A stretch of DNA of 64,000 bases from Acidimicrobiaceae bacterium. GTDB taxonomy: Bacteria; Actinomycetota; Acidimicrobiia; Acidimicrobiales; Ilumatobacteraceae. The notes under the pieces were generated by a model that searched no databases, had not been told where the DNA came from, and saw nothing but the letters and a program-made list of their open reading frames with translations. This document shows positions 16,518 to 24,909 of the stretch, piece by piece (the first letter of the stretch is position 1; the number at the start of each line of letters is the position of its first letter). The translations under genes and the position numbers were made by a program. The stretch is taken from positions 1 to 64,000 of the forward strand of contig JAHEDX010000003.1 of assembly GCA_024641005.1 (NCBI GenBank), in the 5' to 3' direction.

Positions 16518-17729
16518 ATGACCGCCTCCTCGCGCCCTGCTCCACCGAGCCGAGACGACGTCATGGGTGTGCTCGGCACCGTTGTCGACCCCGAACTCGG
16601 CGACGACATCGTCTCGCTCGGAATGGTCCCGGATGTCTCGGTCGACGCCGACGGCCGTGTGATCGTCGGCATCAAGCTCACGATCGGCGGGTGCCCTCTG
16701 CGCGCCGACATCAAACGCGAGGTCGAAACCCGCGTCGGGCTCCATCCGGGGGTCGTCGACGTCCAGATCGAGTGGGGCGAGATGAACGCCGACGAGCGGG
16801 CGGAGGTCATGAGCAAGGCACGTTGGAAGGCCCGCGAGTTGGCCCCCGACACACAGATCCCGTTGCGGTGCCAGGTGCTCGCGATCGCCAGCGGCAAGGG
16901 CGGTGTGGGGAAGAGCTCCGTCACGGTCAACCTCGCGACGGCGCTGGCCGCGCTCGGCCACACCGTCGGAGTACTCGACGCCGACATCTGGGGATTTTCT
17001 GTTCCGCGCCTGCTCGGCATGTCCGATCGTATGGAGGCCGAACGCATCGAAGGTTCCGACAAACCCAAGATCGTGCCCAACCGCAAGCCGGTCGGGGCCG
17101 GCCGGCTCGAGGTCGTATCGACCGGGTTCCTGGTCGAGGAGTCCACAGCTCTGATGTGGCGCGGGTTGATGCTCACCAAGGCGGTCGAACAGTTTCTGGC
17201 GGACGTGGCGTGGGGAGACCTCGACTACCTCCTCATCGACATGCCGCCCGGCACCGGCGACGTGCAGATGGGGTTGGCGAGGATGCTGCCGCGTACGTCG
17301 ATGGTGATCGTCACGACCCCGGCGATCGCAGCCCAGAAGGTCGCCCAACGCGCCGCCGACATGGCCAGACGCAGCTTCCTACCAGTCGTCGGTGTGATCG
17401 AGAACATGAGCGCGTTCACGTGCGAGCACGGAGTGACGTACGCGCTGTTCGGTGAAGGCGGCGGTGCGGCACTGGCGGCCGACATCGATTCCCCACTGCT
17501 CGGGCAGATTCCGCTCGAGCCGGCCGTCGCTGCCGGCAACGACGCTGGCAATCCGGTGTCGCTCGACGGCGACAGCGCCGCGGCACTCGCCTTCCGCTCG
17601 ATAGCGGCCCGTATCAGCGACCAGATCGCGCCGGTGACCAGCGCAGATCCTGTCGAGATGGCCGGCTGCTCGGCCCGCATGCTCGACGCAGTCAACGCCG
17701 CCTTCGACGCCCAGCACGACGCCGGCTGA
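16518..17729 (+). CDS. mrp: Mrp/NBP35 family Fe-S carrier ATPase
   Basis: A 403-residue P-loop ATPase that loads Fe-S clusters onto apoproteins. The N-terminal MIP18/DUF59 domain (about 12-90, with GGCPLR) is followed by the deviant Walker A GKGGVGKSS at 126-134, DADIWGFSVPRLLG and the Walker B-like LLIDMPPGTGD. Many Mrp proteins have a CxxC near the end for cluster binding; here only one cysteine remains (IENMSAFTCEHG), as in several actinobacterial members. It is divergent from the SufR-like gene; an AT-rich TAAAATA lies 8 bases before the ATG. Confidence 0.9.
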   Translation: MTASSRPAPPSRDDVMGVLGTVVDPELGDDIVSLGMVPDVSVDADGRVIVGIKLTIGGCPLRADIKREVETRVGLHPGVVDVQIEWGEMNADERAEVMSKARWKARELAPDTQIPLRCQVLAIASGKGGVGKSSVTVNLATALAALGHTVGVLDADIWGFSVPRLLGMSDRMEAERIEGSDKPKIVPNRKPVGAGRLEVVSTGFLVEESTALMWRGLMLTKAVEQFLADVAWGDLDYLLIDMPPGTGDVQMGLARMLPRTSMVIVTTPAIAAQKVAQRAADMARRSFLPVVGVIENMSAFTCEHGVTYALFGEGGGAALAADIDSPLLGQIPLEPAVAAGNDAGNPVSLDGDSAAALAFRSIAARISDQIAPVTSADPVEMAGCSARMLDAVNAAFDAQHDAG

Positions 17730-17747
17730 ACCGATCGGGTGAGCGCC

Positions 17748-18605
17748 TCAGCGCCGCCCGCCCAGCACGAACTCGGGTAACGGGGTGTCGTCGTAGCCGG
17801 GATCACCCGGACGACAGATGCCGATCAGGCGATCACCATCGAACACGAGGCGAGGCAGCACGACCGGTGGAACACCCACGGCGGCGGCGGCGACCAGTGC
17901 GTCAGATGCCGTGGCGTGGGGCTTCAGGAACTCGAGCGAAGCCAGCGTGGGTGGGAACATCTGCAACTCGCCGTCGCTCCACATCTGCAAGGCATCTGTC
18001 GGCCGCACCCACAAGCTGGCGATCGTCTCGCCGTCATCGTGCAACGGCTCTTGAGCCTCCGGCGCCAACGCCACGAAGAACCGGGTGTCGAATCGCCGGC
18101 GCTCCCCGACCGGGGTCACCCAATGATCGACCAGATGAATGCGATCGGTCAGCAGCAACAGACCCTCGTCGGCACAGAGATCGACCAGCGATCGGGTGCC
18201 GTCATGGATCTCGTGGCGGGCGGCATTGAAACGGGCCTCGACCTCGACGCCGTCGAACCGAACGATGTCGTTGCCGCCCACCGGGCGAGCCAGCAGCACG
18301 CCGGCTTCCTCGAAGCACTCGCGGATAGCGGCGACCAGCCAGGCCAGACCGCCGTGATCCATCCCCATGCGAGCCGAAGCATCGGCATCGTCGAGCCCGT
18401 CACAGATCGGTTCGAACGCTTCGCCGTGATCGGCGTCGTCGACCTTGCCGCCCGGGAACACGTACTGCCCCCTCGCGAACGCAGCCGACATGGTGCGCTG
18501 CAACATGAACACCTCGAGCCCGTCGGAGCCGTCACGCAACAACATCACGGTCGCCGCGGGTCTCACCGGCACCGACGAGGCAGGCACAAAGTCTGTATCG
18601 CTCAC
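17748..18605 (-). CDS. Nudix hydrolase (NUDT19-like)
   Basis: A 285-residue cytoplasmic Nudix enzyme. The Nudix box is split: PGGKVDDADH near residue 54 and RECFEEAGVLL near 97, with an insertion of about 35 residues between. This layout is typical of the NUDT19/RP2-like subfamily, many of which cleave CoA or acyl-CoA esters. The GTG at 18605 precedes a hydrophobic beta strand (AATVMLLRDG). The gene is divergent from the CoA-transferase/hydrolase at 18654, 48 bp away, which fits a shared acyl-CoA theme but does not prove it. Confidence 0.83.
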   Translation of the reverse strand: MSDTDFVPASSVPVRPAATVMLLRDGSDGLEVFMLQRTMSAAFARGQYVFPGGKVDDADHGEAFEPICDGLDDADASARMGMDHGGLAWLVAAIRECFEEAGVLLARPVGGNDIVRFDGVEVEARFNAARHEIHDGTRSLVDLCADEGLLLLTDRIHLVDHWVTPVGERRRFDTRFFVALAPEAQEPLHDDGETIASLWVRPTDALQMWSDGELQMFPPTLASLEFLKPHATASDALVAAAAVGVPPVVLPRLVFDGDRLIGICRPGDPGYDDTPLPEFVLGGRR

Positions 18606-18653
18606 GACTGGCGACCGTATCCGACCTCCGCGACCACGAGTAGCGTCGTAGGC

Positions 18654-19919
18654 GTGGATTTCTGCAATCAACCCGGTGACGTGCTCGATCACATCGGCCC
18701 TGGTACGCAGTTGATCGTGCCGCTGGCCAACGGCGAGCCCACCTGTCTGCTCGACGCGATCGAGGGCGCCGCAGACGATCTCGTCGGAGTTCGCGTCCAC
18801 CAGATGCACGCGATCCACGAGCGTCGCTATCTCGCCGGCGAGTTCGGCGATCGTCTGAAACACCTGTCGTACTTCCTGTCGCACGTGACTCGGAAGCATT
18901 TTGCGAACGGCACCATCGGGTTGATCCCGGCCCACTTCTCCGAAGTGTTCGCATTGATGCGAGCCCGCACCGCCGACCCGTTGGTGATCGCCGCAGCTTC
19001 ACCGCCCGACCGGCACGGATACTTCTCGCTCGGTGTCTCGGCCGACTACACGTCGAGCTTCATCGGGCGCGCCCGGTTCTTTCTCGAAGTCACCGAGGAC
19101 ATGCCGAGGACGTTCGGCCGCAATCAACTCCACGTCAGTCAGGTGGCCGGTTGGTGCCGCAGCGACCGGCCGTTGGTCGAGGTCGAACCACGCGAACCCG
19201 ACGACCTCGACCGCACCATCGCCAACTACGTCGCAGAACGCATCCCCAACGGCGCCACCCTGCAAACCGGCATCGGCGCGATTCCGAACGCGATCATGGG
19301 GGCCCTGATGAACCACCGCGATCTCGGTATCCACACCGAGTTGCTGTCGGACGGAGTCGTCGATCTGATCGAGGCCGGTGTCGTCAACGGGGTACGAAAG
19401 GACCTCAACCGCACCAAGACCGTCGGCTCGTTCGCTCTGGGTACCGACCGACTCCACTCATTCCTGCACGAGAACACCGCGGTCGAACTGTGGCCGGTGC
19501 GATATGTCAACGACCCTGCCATCATCGGACGCGAGCGCGGCTTCGTGTCGATCAATGCCACATTGTCGGTCGATTTCCTCGGCCAGTGCGCGAGCGAGAC
19601 CATCGGGGGGCACTACTACTCGTCGTCGGGCGGGCAGAACGACTTCGCACGCGGTGCCATGAACTCTCGCGACGGCCAGGGCTTCGTGGTGATGCACTCG
19701 ACGACCAGCGCCGGGGCGACCCGCATCGTCTCGCGTCTCGCCGCAGGCGACGCCGTCACGACCCCCAAGAACACGGTCGACAAGGTCGTGACCGAATACG
19801 GGGTCGCCGAACTGCGCGGTCGCTCGGTGCGCGAACGAACCCAGGCGCTGATCGACATCGCCCACCCCGACCATCGAGCCGAACTCACCGAACAAGCCGA
19901 ACAGATGCACTATCTGTGA
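18654..19919 (+). CDS. Acetyl-CoA hydrolase / 4-hydroxybutyrate CoA-transferase family protein
   Basis: A 421-residue family I-type CoA-transferase. Both halves are present: N-terminal residues 1-190 (HVTRKHFANGTIGLIPAHFSE) and the C-terminal domain with ATLQTGIGAIPNA, TELLSDGVVDLIE and the active-site loop SSSGGQNDF near residue 326. Members move CoA between acetate and 4-hydroxybutyrate, succinate or similar acids, or hydrolyse acetyl-CoA. The exact pair cannot be read off the sequence. The GTG at 18654 begins at a conserved N-terminal start and no better codon precedes it. Its 3' end faces the ccdA gene. Confidence 0.88.
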   Translation: MDFCNQPGDVLDHIGPGTQLIVPLANGEPTCLLDAIEGAADDLVGVRVHQMHAIHERRYLAGEFGDRLKHLSYFLSHVTRKHFANGTIGLIPAHFSEVFALMRARTADPLVIAAASPPDRHGYFSLGVSADYTSSFIGRARFFLEVTEDMPRTFGRNQLHVSQVAGWCRSDRPLVEVEPREPDDLDRTIANYVAERIPNGATLQTGIGAIPNAIMGALMNHRDLGIHTELLSDGVVDLIEAGVVNGVRKDLNRTKTVGSFALGTDRLHSFLHENTAVELWPVRYVNDPAIIGRERGFVSINATLSVDFLGQCASETIGGHYYSSSGGQNDFARGAMNSRDGQGFVVMHSTTSAGATRIVSRLAAGDAVTTPKNTVDKVVTEYGVAELRGRSVRERTQALIDIAHPDHRAELTEQAEQMHYL

Positions 19920-19944
19920 GCGACCGGGTGCCGCCACGAACCTG

Positions 19945-20778
19945 TCAGGGCGCGTCGGTATCGGGCCGCCGGCGGCCGAGAGCGTAGACGGTCGCGGTCA
20001 CGACGACCGCCGACAGCACCACCGCCACCGGCTGCCAATGATCGAGCAGCTGTGCCTGGATCCGTTGCTGCAGCCGCTCGACGCGGTCGGTGACCACCGA
20101 CCGGTTCTCGTTCACGTCGACGACCCAGAAGTAGTACAGGAGATATAGGCCCGACAGCAGCACGAGCACGGCCGCGATCCGGTCGACGTATTGCGATCCG
20201 CTTCGCAGCACTCGCAACAGACTCGTGTTCGCGACGGCCAGCGCGATCGTCAGCGCCGTCACGATCAGCGCCATGCCGGCCCCGTACGCCACGACGTGGG
20301 CCACACCGCTGCCCCATCCTTCGCGATCGACGGTGCCACGCAACACGACCGTCGAGAACAACGGCAGCGTGCACCCGATCGACGCCACGGCGTAGGCCAC
20401 GCCGTATACGGCCATCGCGCGGAATGTCCGGTCCGGCGTGCCCGTGTCGACCTTCGGCGTCGATATCGGCGGCTGGTATCCGGCGAGCATTGCGACGCCG
20501 AGCACGACGAACGTGATGCCGATCAGGACCGTCGCGTATTTGGCGTTGCTCTCGATCCATCGAGTCGCGTACTCGGAGACGACGCCGACCGCGACGAACA
20601 CCGCCATGAAGCCGGACGACACGGCAGCGGAGACCAGCAGTGCTCTCCTCACCGTCGAGCGTTGATCACCCGGTCGGTGACCCTCCATGCCGAGGAAGTA
20701 CATGAGATAGGTCGGCAACAGGACGAAGGCGCACGGATTGACCGCCGCCACCAGGCCCCGCAGGAACGACAGCCCCAT
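19945..20778 (-). CDS. ccdA: CcdA-type thiol-disulfide membrane transporter
   Basis: A 277-residue polytopic membrane protein of the CcdA/DsbD-core family. It passes electrons across the membrane to periplasmic thioredoxin-like partners, usually for cytochrome c maturation. The redox cysteines are C16 in AAVNPCAF and the one in ASIGCTLPLF near residue 136, each in a membrane helix with prolines. An additional C-terminal hydrophobic helix (about 245-265) follows a basic linker. The start overlaps the stop of the thioredoxin-like gene (ATGA), so they act as a pair. Confidence 0.88.
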   Translation of the reverse strand: MGLSFLRGLVAAVNPCAFVLLPTYLMYFLGMEGHRPGDQRSTVRRALLVSAAVSSGFMAVFVAVGVVSEYATRWIESNAKYATVLIGITFVVLGVAMLAGYQPPISTPKVDTGTPDRTFRAMAVYGVAYAVASIGCTLPLFSTVVLRGTVDREGWGSGVAHVVAYGAGMALIVTALTIALAVANTSLLRVLRSGSQYVDRIAAVLVLLSGLYLLYYFWVVDVNENRSVVTDRVERLQQRIQAQLLDHWQPVAVVLSAVVVTATVYALGRRRPDTDAP

Positions 20779-21365
20779 CAGAACAGTTCCTCGATCGCCG
20801 AGCGCAGCCCGTCGCCATCGATCTCGCCGGTCTGGCGAAGCACGCGACCATCGGCGCTGACGAACAGGGTGACCGGGTACGCCACGATGCCGAGGCCATC
20901 GGACACGGTGCCGTCATCGAGCAACAGGTCGTACTCGACGCCACGCTCGTGCGCGAACCGTTGCATGGCGTCTGCGGTGTCGAATGGATCGACGCCCACG
21001 AACTGCACCCGATCACCGAGGTCGGCGTCGACGGTTGCGAAGTCGCGCAGCTCCCGCCTGCAGGGCGCGCAGCGCGAGAACCAGAAATTGATCACGAGCG
21101 GTCGGCCTCGATATCGGTCGAACTCGACGCTTCGGCCGTCGAGATCCGTCAACCCCCCGACCGGCAACTCCGACCCCGTCGTGTCGGGATTGACCTCGTC
21201 GGAGGGTTCTTCGAAGATCCCTGGCTGGTCGAGCACGAACTCACCGTCGATCGGGGGCGTGCCGTCTCGGGCCCCCGCCAACCACACGCCGCCGAACAGC
21301 GAGACGGCCGCGGCGAGGACACCCGCTGTCAGAGCGACAGCAAGGTGACGGGTGCGCGTGGCCAT
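20778..21365 (-). CDS. TlpA/ResA-like thioredoxin-fold membrane protein
   Basis: A 195-residue exported thiol-disulfide protein. An N-terminal helix (VALTAGVLAAAVSLFGGVWLAG) acts as signal-anchor. The thioredoxin fold starts near 65, and the active site is FSRCAPCRREL (C99, C102). TlpA/ResA proteins reduce apocytochrome c or apo-oxidase before metal or heme insertion, receiving electrons from CcdA, encoded immediately downstream with a 4-base overlap. The window holds several c-type cytochrome proteins that could be clients. Confidence 0.88.
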   Translation of the reverse strand: MATRTRHLAVALTAGVLAAAVSLFGGVWLAGARDGTPPIDGEFVLDQPGIFEEPSDEVNPDTTGSELPVGGLTDLDGRSVEFDRYRGRPLVINFWFSRCAPCRRELRDFATVDADLGDRVQFVGVDPFDTADAMQRFAHERGVEYDLLLDDGTVSDGLGIVAYPVTLFVSADGRVLRQTGEIDGDGLRSAIEELF

Positions 21366-21472
21366 GGCCCCAGGCTACGAGACCACCGGCTCCGGCACCC
21401 TTCGGCCTCGGAGTCCGCACGGGGAGGTGCGGGCTCCGAGGCCGTGAACAGGGCTGCGACCCGCCGGCAAGG

Positions 21473-21829
21473 TCACACGGCGACCCGATCGATCGTCTCG
21501 TTCGGATCGACGACGCCGAGTTCGTTCACGATGATCGGAGGCCGAGGCCTCTTGGGAGGTCGGCCGCCGGGTCTCTTGTGAGCGACGATGCGCCCTCCGG
21601 AGAGGAGCTCGCCACCCCAGACGCCCCACGGTTCCTCACGTTCGAGTGCCTCGTCCAGGCAGGACACCCGCAATGCGCACTTGGCACAGATGGCCTTGGC
21701 GCGTGCGATGTCGAGCACATGATCGGAGAAGAACAGCGGAGTGAGGGTGCCGTTGCCATCGGCACAGCGGGCGACCGGGATGGTCGAGATCGAGCAGTCA
21801 TCGATGGATTGGAGCTGGATCGTGTTCAT
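21473..21829 (-). CDS. whiB7: WhiB7/WblC-like transcriptional regulator
   Basis: A 118-residue WhiB-family iron-sulfur regulator. The four cluster cysteines are C22, C48, C51 and C57; the turn GVWGG is at 69-73. A basic AT-hook follows, KRPGGRPPK at 85-93, in the place where WhiB7 proteins carry KRPRGRPRK. That hook separates WhiB7/WblC from other paralogues. WhiB7 binds the primary sigma factor and turns on intrinsic antibiotic-resistance genes. The gene is preceded by a leader ORF and a terminator-like hairpin, the regulatory layout known for whiB7. The C-terminus beyond the hook (25 residues) is specific to this protein. Confidence 0.85.
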   Translation of the reverse strand: MNTIQLQSIDDCSISTIPVARCADGNGTLTPLFFSDHVLDIARAKAICAKCALRVSCLDEALEREEPWGVWGGELLSGGRIVAHKRPGGRPPKRPRPPIIVNELGVVDPNETIDRVAV

Positions 21830-21875
21830 GGTGATTGTCTTTCTGGTGGTGAAACATTGAGGCGGAAAACGAAGA

Positions 21876-21903
21876 AGGCCGCCGGGTCGGAACCCGGCGG
21901 CCT
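21876..21903 (-). promoter_or_regulatory. Attenuator-like terminator hairpin in the whiB7 leader
   Basis: A perfect 12-bp GC-rich stem (AGGCCGCCGGGT and its complement) with a 4-base loop, followed on the minus strand by TTCTTCGTTTTCC. It lies 27 bases after the leader-ORF stop and 46 bases before the whiB7 ATG, so it would stop transcription before whiB7 unless prevented. It could alternatively be the ordinary terminator of the small gene. Confidence 0.7.
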
Positions 21904-21930
21904 CGGTGTGAGGGTGATTCGACGTTCGGT

Positions 21931-22182
21931 CTACGTCGACCCCACTGCGAGGTGCCGGGCTGGGCGCTTGGTGAACGAGAGGTTCTCGGCGCCGGCCGTG
22001 GTGGTGGTGGTGTTGCCCAGATACGCGTGCATCGCGACTGCTGCAACGCCGGAGATGCCACTGCGGTGAGCCGCCGAAGCAACGGTGTGCTCCCGCCAAC
22101 TCGGGCAGGCGACCACAGGGGACGCGCCACGGCGAGCGCGACCGGGCGCCTGGCCCTGGTACTGCGTCGTCGTCGTGTCCAT
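21931..22182 (-). CDS. Leader ORF upstream of whiB7 (83 aa)
   Basis: A short reading frame with a convincing start: AGGAG lies 6 bases before the ATG at 22182. The 83-residue product begins MDTTTTQYQGQAP, has a second run of five threonines (NTTTTTAG, about 57-64) and shows no domain or clear membrane helix. Third positions are GC-rich, as in real genes here. In mycobacteria and streptomycetes, whiB7/wblC is controlled by translation of an upstream ORF: ribosome stalling prevents formation of a terminator. This ORF, the hairpin behind it and the WhiB7-like gene match that layout. Whether the peptide itself has a role is unknown. Confidence 0.65.
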   Translation of the reverse strand: MDTTTTQYQGQAPGRARRGASPVVACPSWREHTVASAAHRSGISGVAAVAMHAYLGNTTTTTAGAENLSFTKRPARHLAVGST

Positions 22183-22296
22183 CGTGTACTCCTGCTCTCG
22201 GGTTGCGCGCCGCAAGGTGCGCGGATGAATCAACAGTGGATCACGCACCGCGCGTCGGAGTCAAGGAGGTTTCGACCGGCCCGTCGATCGACCCGT

Positions 22297-23367
22297 TCAG
22301 TCGGCCAGTACGTACCGGTACGGAGATGGATCCGTTGCACGGGTCATCGCCCCCGACTGACGCAGGTGCTCGAGGTGGGCGAACGTCTCGCTGTCGGCCA
22401 TCCTGCCCTGCACCCGTGCCGAGAACAGCCGCCGGGAGAACTCGGCAACGGTGGCGGGTCTGCCGATCTGCTCGGCTGCCGAACGCAGCTGCTCCAGCCG
22501 GTCGACATGGTGCTGCTTGATGGCCTCGACGCGTCGGGTGAGCCCGGCAAAGGGATGCCCGTGGGCCGGGAGGGCGACCGAGACGTCGTCGCCGTAGGCC
22601 GCGACCTTGTCGAGCGATTCCATGAAGGTCGCCAGGGGATCGGCGAGCGGTGAGAGGCCACCGACGTGTGGCGTGATCGTAGGGAGCACGTGATCGCCCG
22701 ACAGCATCACGCCGCCGGCGGGGTCGTACAGACAGAGGTGGTCATCGGTGTGTCCAGGGGTGTGGATGGACACCCAGTCGCGCCCACCCAGCGAGATCGT
22801 GTCGGCATCGCTCAGACGGACCGTCGGCACCGGCGCGTGCATCAGGCGTGGAAAGCGACGTGATGCCTGCATGGCGAGCTTCCGCCTTCGCGAGAATGCC
22901 ATGCGTTCGCCACCCCACGGCGTCGGGTCCCACGGGAACCTGTGCCCGACCGGTTCGGTCACCTCCGGGAGGTCCTCGACGTCGACGTCAGGCGGTTCGA
23001 GGGGGTCCCACATCAGACGGAATCGTTGGTGCGTGACGATGCGGGCACCCGATTCGTGCCGCACCCGCCCGGCACCGCCGAAGTGGTCGGGATGGCTGTG
23101 CGTGACCACGACGGTATGGACCCGCTTGATCGGGATGCCTGCCGCCGACAGGCGATGGCGTAGCACCTTGAAGGACGACGGGCCGGGCAACCCCGGGTCG
23201 ACGATGGCGACACCGTCTGGATCCTCGAGCACGTAGCAGTTGACGTGCCCCAACCCGGTGAACTCGATCGGGAGTTGGGCGCGCAAGATCCCTGGTGCGA
23301 CCTCGGTGACCTCGTCGCTCGCCTGTTCCTGCTCCTGCTTTGGCACCCGCCCGGTCGTACCGGTCAT
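22297..23367 (-). CDS. MBL-fold metallo-hydrolase
   Basis: A 356-residue metallo-beta-lactamase-fold enzyme. The metal motif HSHPDH is at 90-95 (H90, H92, D94, H95). Further ligands come from HTPGHTDDH near 203 and the aspartate in LSGDHVLP near 224. A C-terminal helical region (about 260-356) looks like the winged-helix-type tail of LACTB2/glyoxalase II-like hydrolases. The substrate may be a thioester or lactone; it is not determinable here. The gene lies immediately upstream of the whiB7 leader on the same strand (114 bp gap) and is divergent from the second WhiB gene. Confidence 0.84.
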   Translation of the reverse strand: MTGTTGRVPKQEQEQASDEVTEVAPGILRAQLPIEFTGLGHVNCYVLEDPDGVAIVDPGLPGPSSFKVLRHRLSAAGIPIKRVHTVVVTHSHPDHFGGAGRVRHESGARIVTHQRFRLMWDPLEPPDVDVEDLPEVTEPVGHRFPWDPTPWGGERMAFSRRRKLAMQASRRFPRLMHAPVPTVRLSDADTISLGGRDWVSIHTPGHTDDHLCLYDPAGGVMLSGDHVLPTITPHVGGLSPLADPLATFMESLDKVAAYGDDVSVALPAHGHPFAGLTRRVEAIKQHHVDRLEQLRSAAEQIGRPATVAEFSRRLFSARVQGRMADSETFAHLEHLRQSGAMTRATDPSPYRYVLAD

Positions 23368-23455
23368 GAGGTCGTGAGCGTAGGCGATTCCCGGCTCCGC
23401 ACATCGATCGAGACGTCGACATCACCCGAGATCACCACGCTCCAGCGAGTCGGCC

Positions 23456-23484
23456 TGGTATTGGTTACTAATGACTGCTAAAAT
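23456..23484 (+). promoter_or_regulatory. Candidate promoter of the second WhiB gene
   Basis: An unusually AT-rich patch contains TGGTAT and, 17 bases later, TAAAAT (23479-23484), 24 bases before the GTG. Spacing suits a sigma-70-type promoter. The -35 match is weak, so this is a suggestion only. Confidence 0.35.
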
Positions 23485-23508
23485 CGTTCATGGAATGCGA
23501 GACGACAG

Positions 23509-23829
23509 GTGAGCACCGCCGAACTGTTCCGTGACGATGCCGGCTGGACGGTCGACTGGCGCGAGCTGGCGCTGTGTAAGGCGCAGACCAGCTTGTTCTT
23601 CGGGCCGAAAGCCGAACGACCGGAAGCTCGGGCGCGACGCGAGGCCAAGGCCCTGCGGCTGTGTCAGGTGTGCCCGGTACGAGTGCCGTGCCAGGAATTC
23701 GCCCGATCGAATCGCGAATACGGCCTCTGGGGCGGCGAGAACGAGGAGGATCGGCACCATGCGGGGTTTACCGTGACAGCGGCGGTCGGAGTCCGTTCCA
23801 CCCGCCGAGATGCCGATACGACTCGCTGA
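23509..23829 (+). CDS. WhiB-family regulator
   Basis: A 106-residue WhiB-like protein. The cluster cysteines are C23, C52, C55 and C61, and the turn is GLWGG at 72-76. The C-terminus (ENEEDRHHAGFTVTAAVGVRSTRRDADTTR) has arginines but no AT-hook, which separates it from the WhiB7-like paralogue 1.7 kb away. WhiB proteins bind a [4Fe-4S] cluster and region 4 of the primary sigma factor. The start is a GTG without a clear Shine-Dalgarno site; an AT-rich candidate promoter lies just upstream. I cannot assign it to WhiB1-6. Confidence 0.87.
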   Translation: MSTAELFRDDAGWTVDWRELALCKAQTSLFFGPKAERPEARARREAKALRLCQVCPVRVPCQEFARSNREYGLWGGENEEDRHHAGFTVTAAVGVRSTRRDADTTR

Positions 23830-23870
23830 ACCGCCGGATCGGCGCCTCGCATCATGGCGAGACCACCGGT

Positions 23871-24845
23871 TCACATGTCGAGCAGAATCTTGCCGATGTT
23901 CGCATTCGCCTCCATGTGACGATGGGCGTCGACGATGTCGTCGAGTGCGAACCGCGAGTCGATCACCGGCCGAAGGGCCCCTGACTCGAACATCGGGATC
24001 ATCTCGGCGACGAATCGCCGGCTGAGTGCCACTTTCTGCTCGATCGGGCGCGCCCGCAGGGTGGTACCGATCCAGTGCACCCGCTTGACCAACAGCAAGC
24101 CGAGATTGACCGGCGTCTGGGCGCCGCCCATCAGGCCGACCTGCACGATCGACCCTTGCGGCATGATCGAGGCCAGATTGCGGTTGGTCTCTTCCCCGCC
24201 GACCACGTCGAGGATCACGTCGACTCCATCGGGAACCGTCGTTCGCAATGCGGTCGCCCAATCCGCCGGTGAACGTTCGAGGACGACGTCCGCACCGAGA
24301 TCCCGACATGCCTGCATCTTGCCGGTCGAACAGGTCACGGCGATGGAGGCTCCGATCGCCTTGGCGATCTGGATGGCTGCGGTACCGACCCCCGAAGCAC
24401 CTGCGTGCACCAGCGCCCACCGGCCGCTCGTCAGCCCACCCTGCACCACCAACGCATCCCACGCGGTCAGGAACACTTCGGGAATCGCCGCCGCATCCGA
24501 GAGCTCGACCGCTCGCGGCACCGGCAGCGCTTGACGCTCGTGGGTTGCGACGAGTTCGGCGTAGCAGGCACCCGATTCGATCCCCATCACCCGGTCGCCG
24601 ACCTGCCACATCGTGACGCGCTCGCCCACAGCAGCGACGGTGCCGGCGTATTCGAGCCCGAGTATCTCGTGCTCTCGCGCCACCGGATCGCGGTAGCCCC
24701 CCATCCGCTGCAGCGTGTCGGCACGATTGCAGGCGCTGTGCGCCACCCGAACGAGGATCTCGTCGGGCCCCGGCACCGGGTCGGGAACTTCGGTGACGGT
24801 GAGGACCTCAGGCCCTCCGTACTCGGTGACGACGACAGCACGCAT
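23871..24845 (-). CDS. NAD(P)H-quinone oxidoreductase (zeta-crystallin/PIG3-like)
   Basis: A 324-residue medium-chain dehydrogenase/reductase without catalytic zinc. It starts with the family opening MRAVVVTEYGGPEVL, has the Rossmann nucleotide loop HAGASGVGTAAIQIAK near 147-162, and ends with the usual HRHMEANANIGKILL. CNRADTLQR (about 39-47) and ILGLEYAG are typical of TP53I3/PIG3-like quinone reductases, which use NADPH on ortho-quinones. Stand-alone gene on the minus strand, 64 bp downstream of the oligoribonuclease gene and possibly co-transcribed with it. Confidence 0.88.
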   Translation of the reverse strand: MRAVVVTEYGGPEVLTVTEVPDPVPGPDEILVRVAHSACNRADTLQRMGGYRDPVAREHEILGLEYAGTVAAVGERVTMWQVGDRVMGIESGACYAELVATHERQALPVPRAVELSDAAAIPEVFLTAWDALVVQGGLTSGRWALVHAGASGVGTAAIQIAKAIGASIAVTCSTGKMQACRDLGADVVLERSPADWATALRTTVPDGVDVILDVVGGEETNRNLASIMPQGSIVQVGLMGGAQTPVNLGLLLVKRVHWIGTTLRARPIEQKVALSRRFVAEMIPMFESGALRPVIDSRFALDDIVDAHRHMEANANIGKILLDM

Positions 24846-24909
24846 CGGACCAGTGTGTCCGCTGGGGGACCACCCGGCGAACTCGGATCAGCCCGTTGAG
24901 CACGCCCGG

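Noticed and set aside
21995-22015. GTGGTGGTGGTGGTG-like tandem repeat
   Set aside because: It is explained by the run of threonine codons in the leader ORF on the minus strand, and it is too short for a repeat element.
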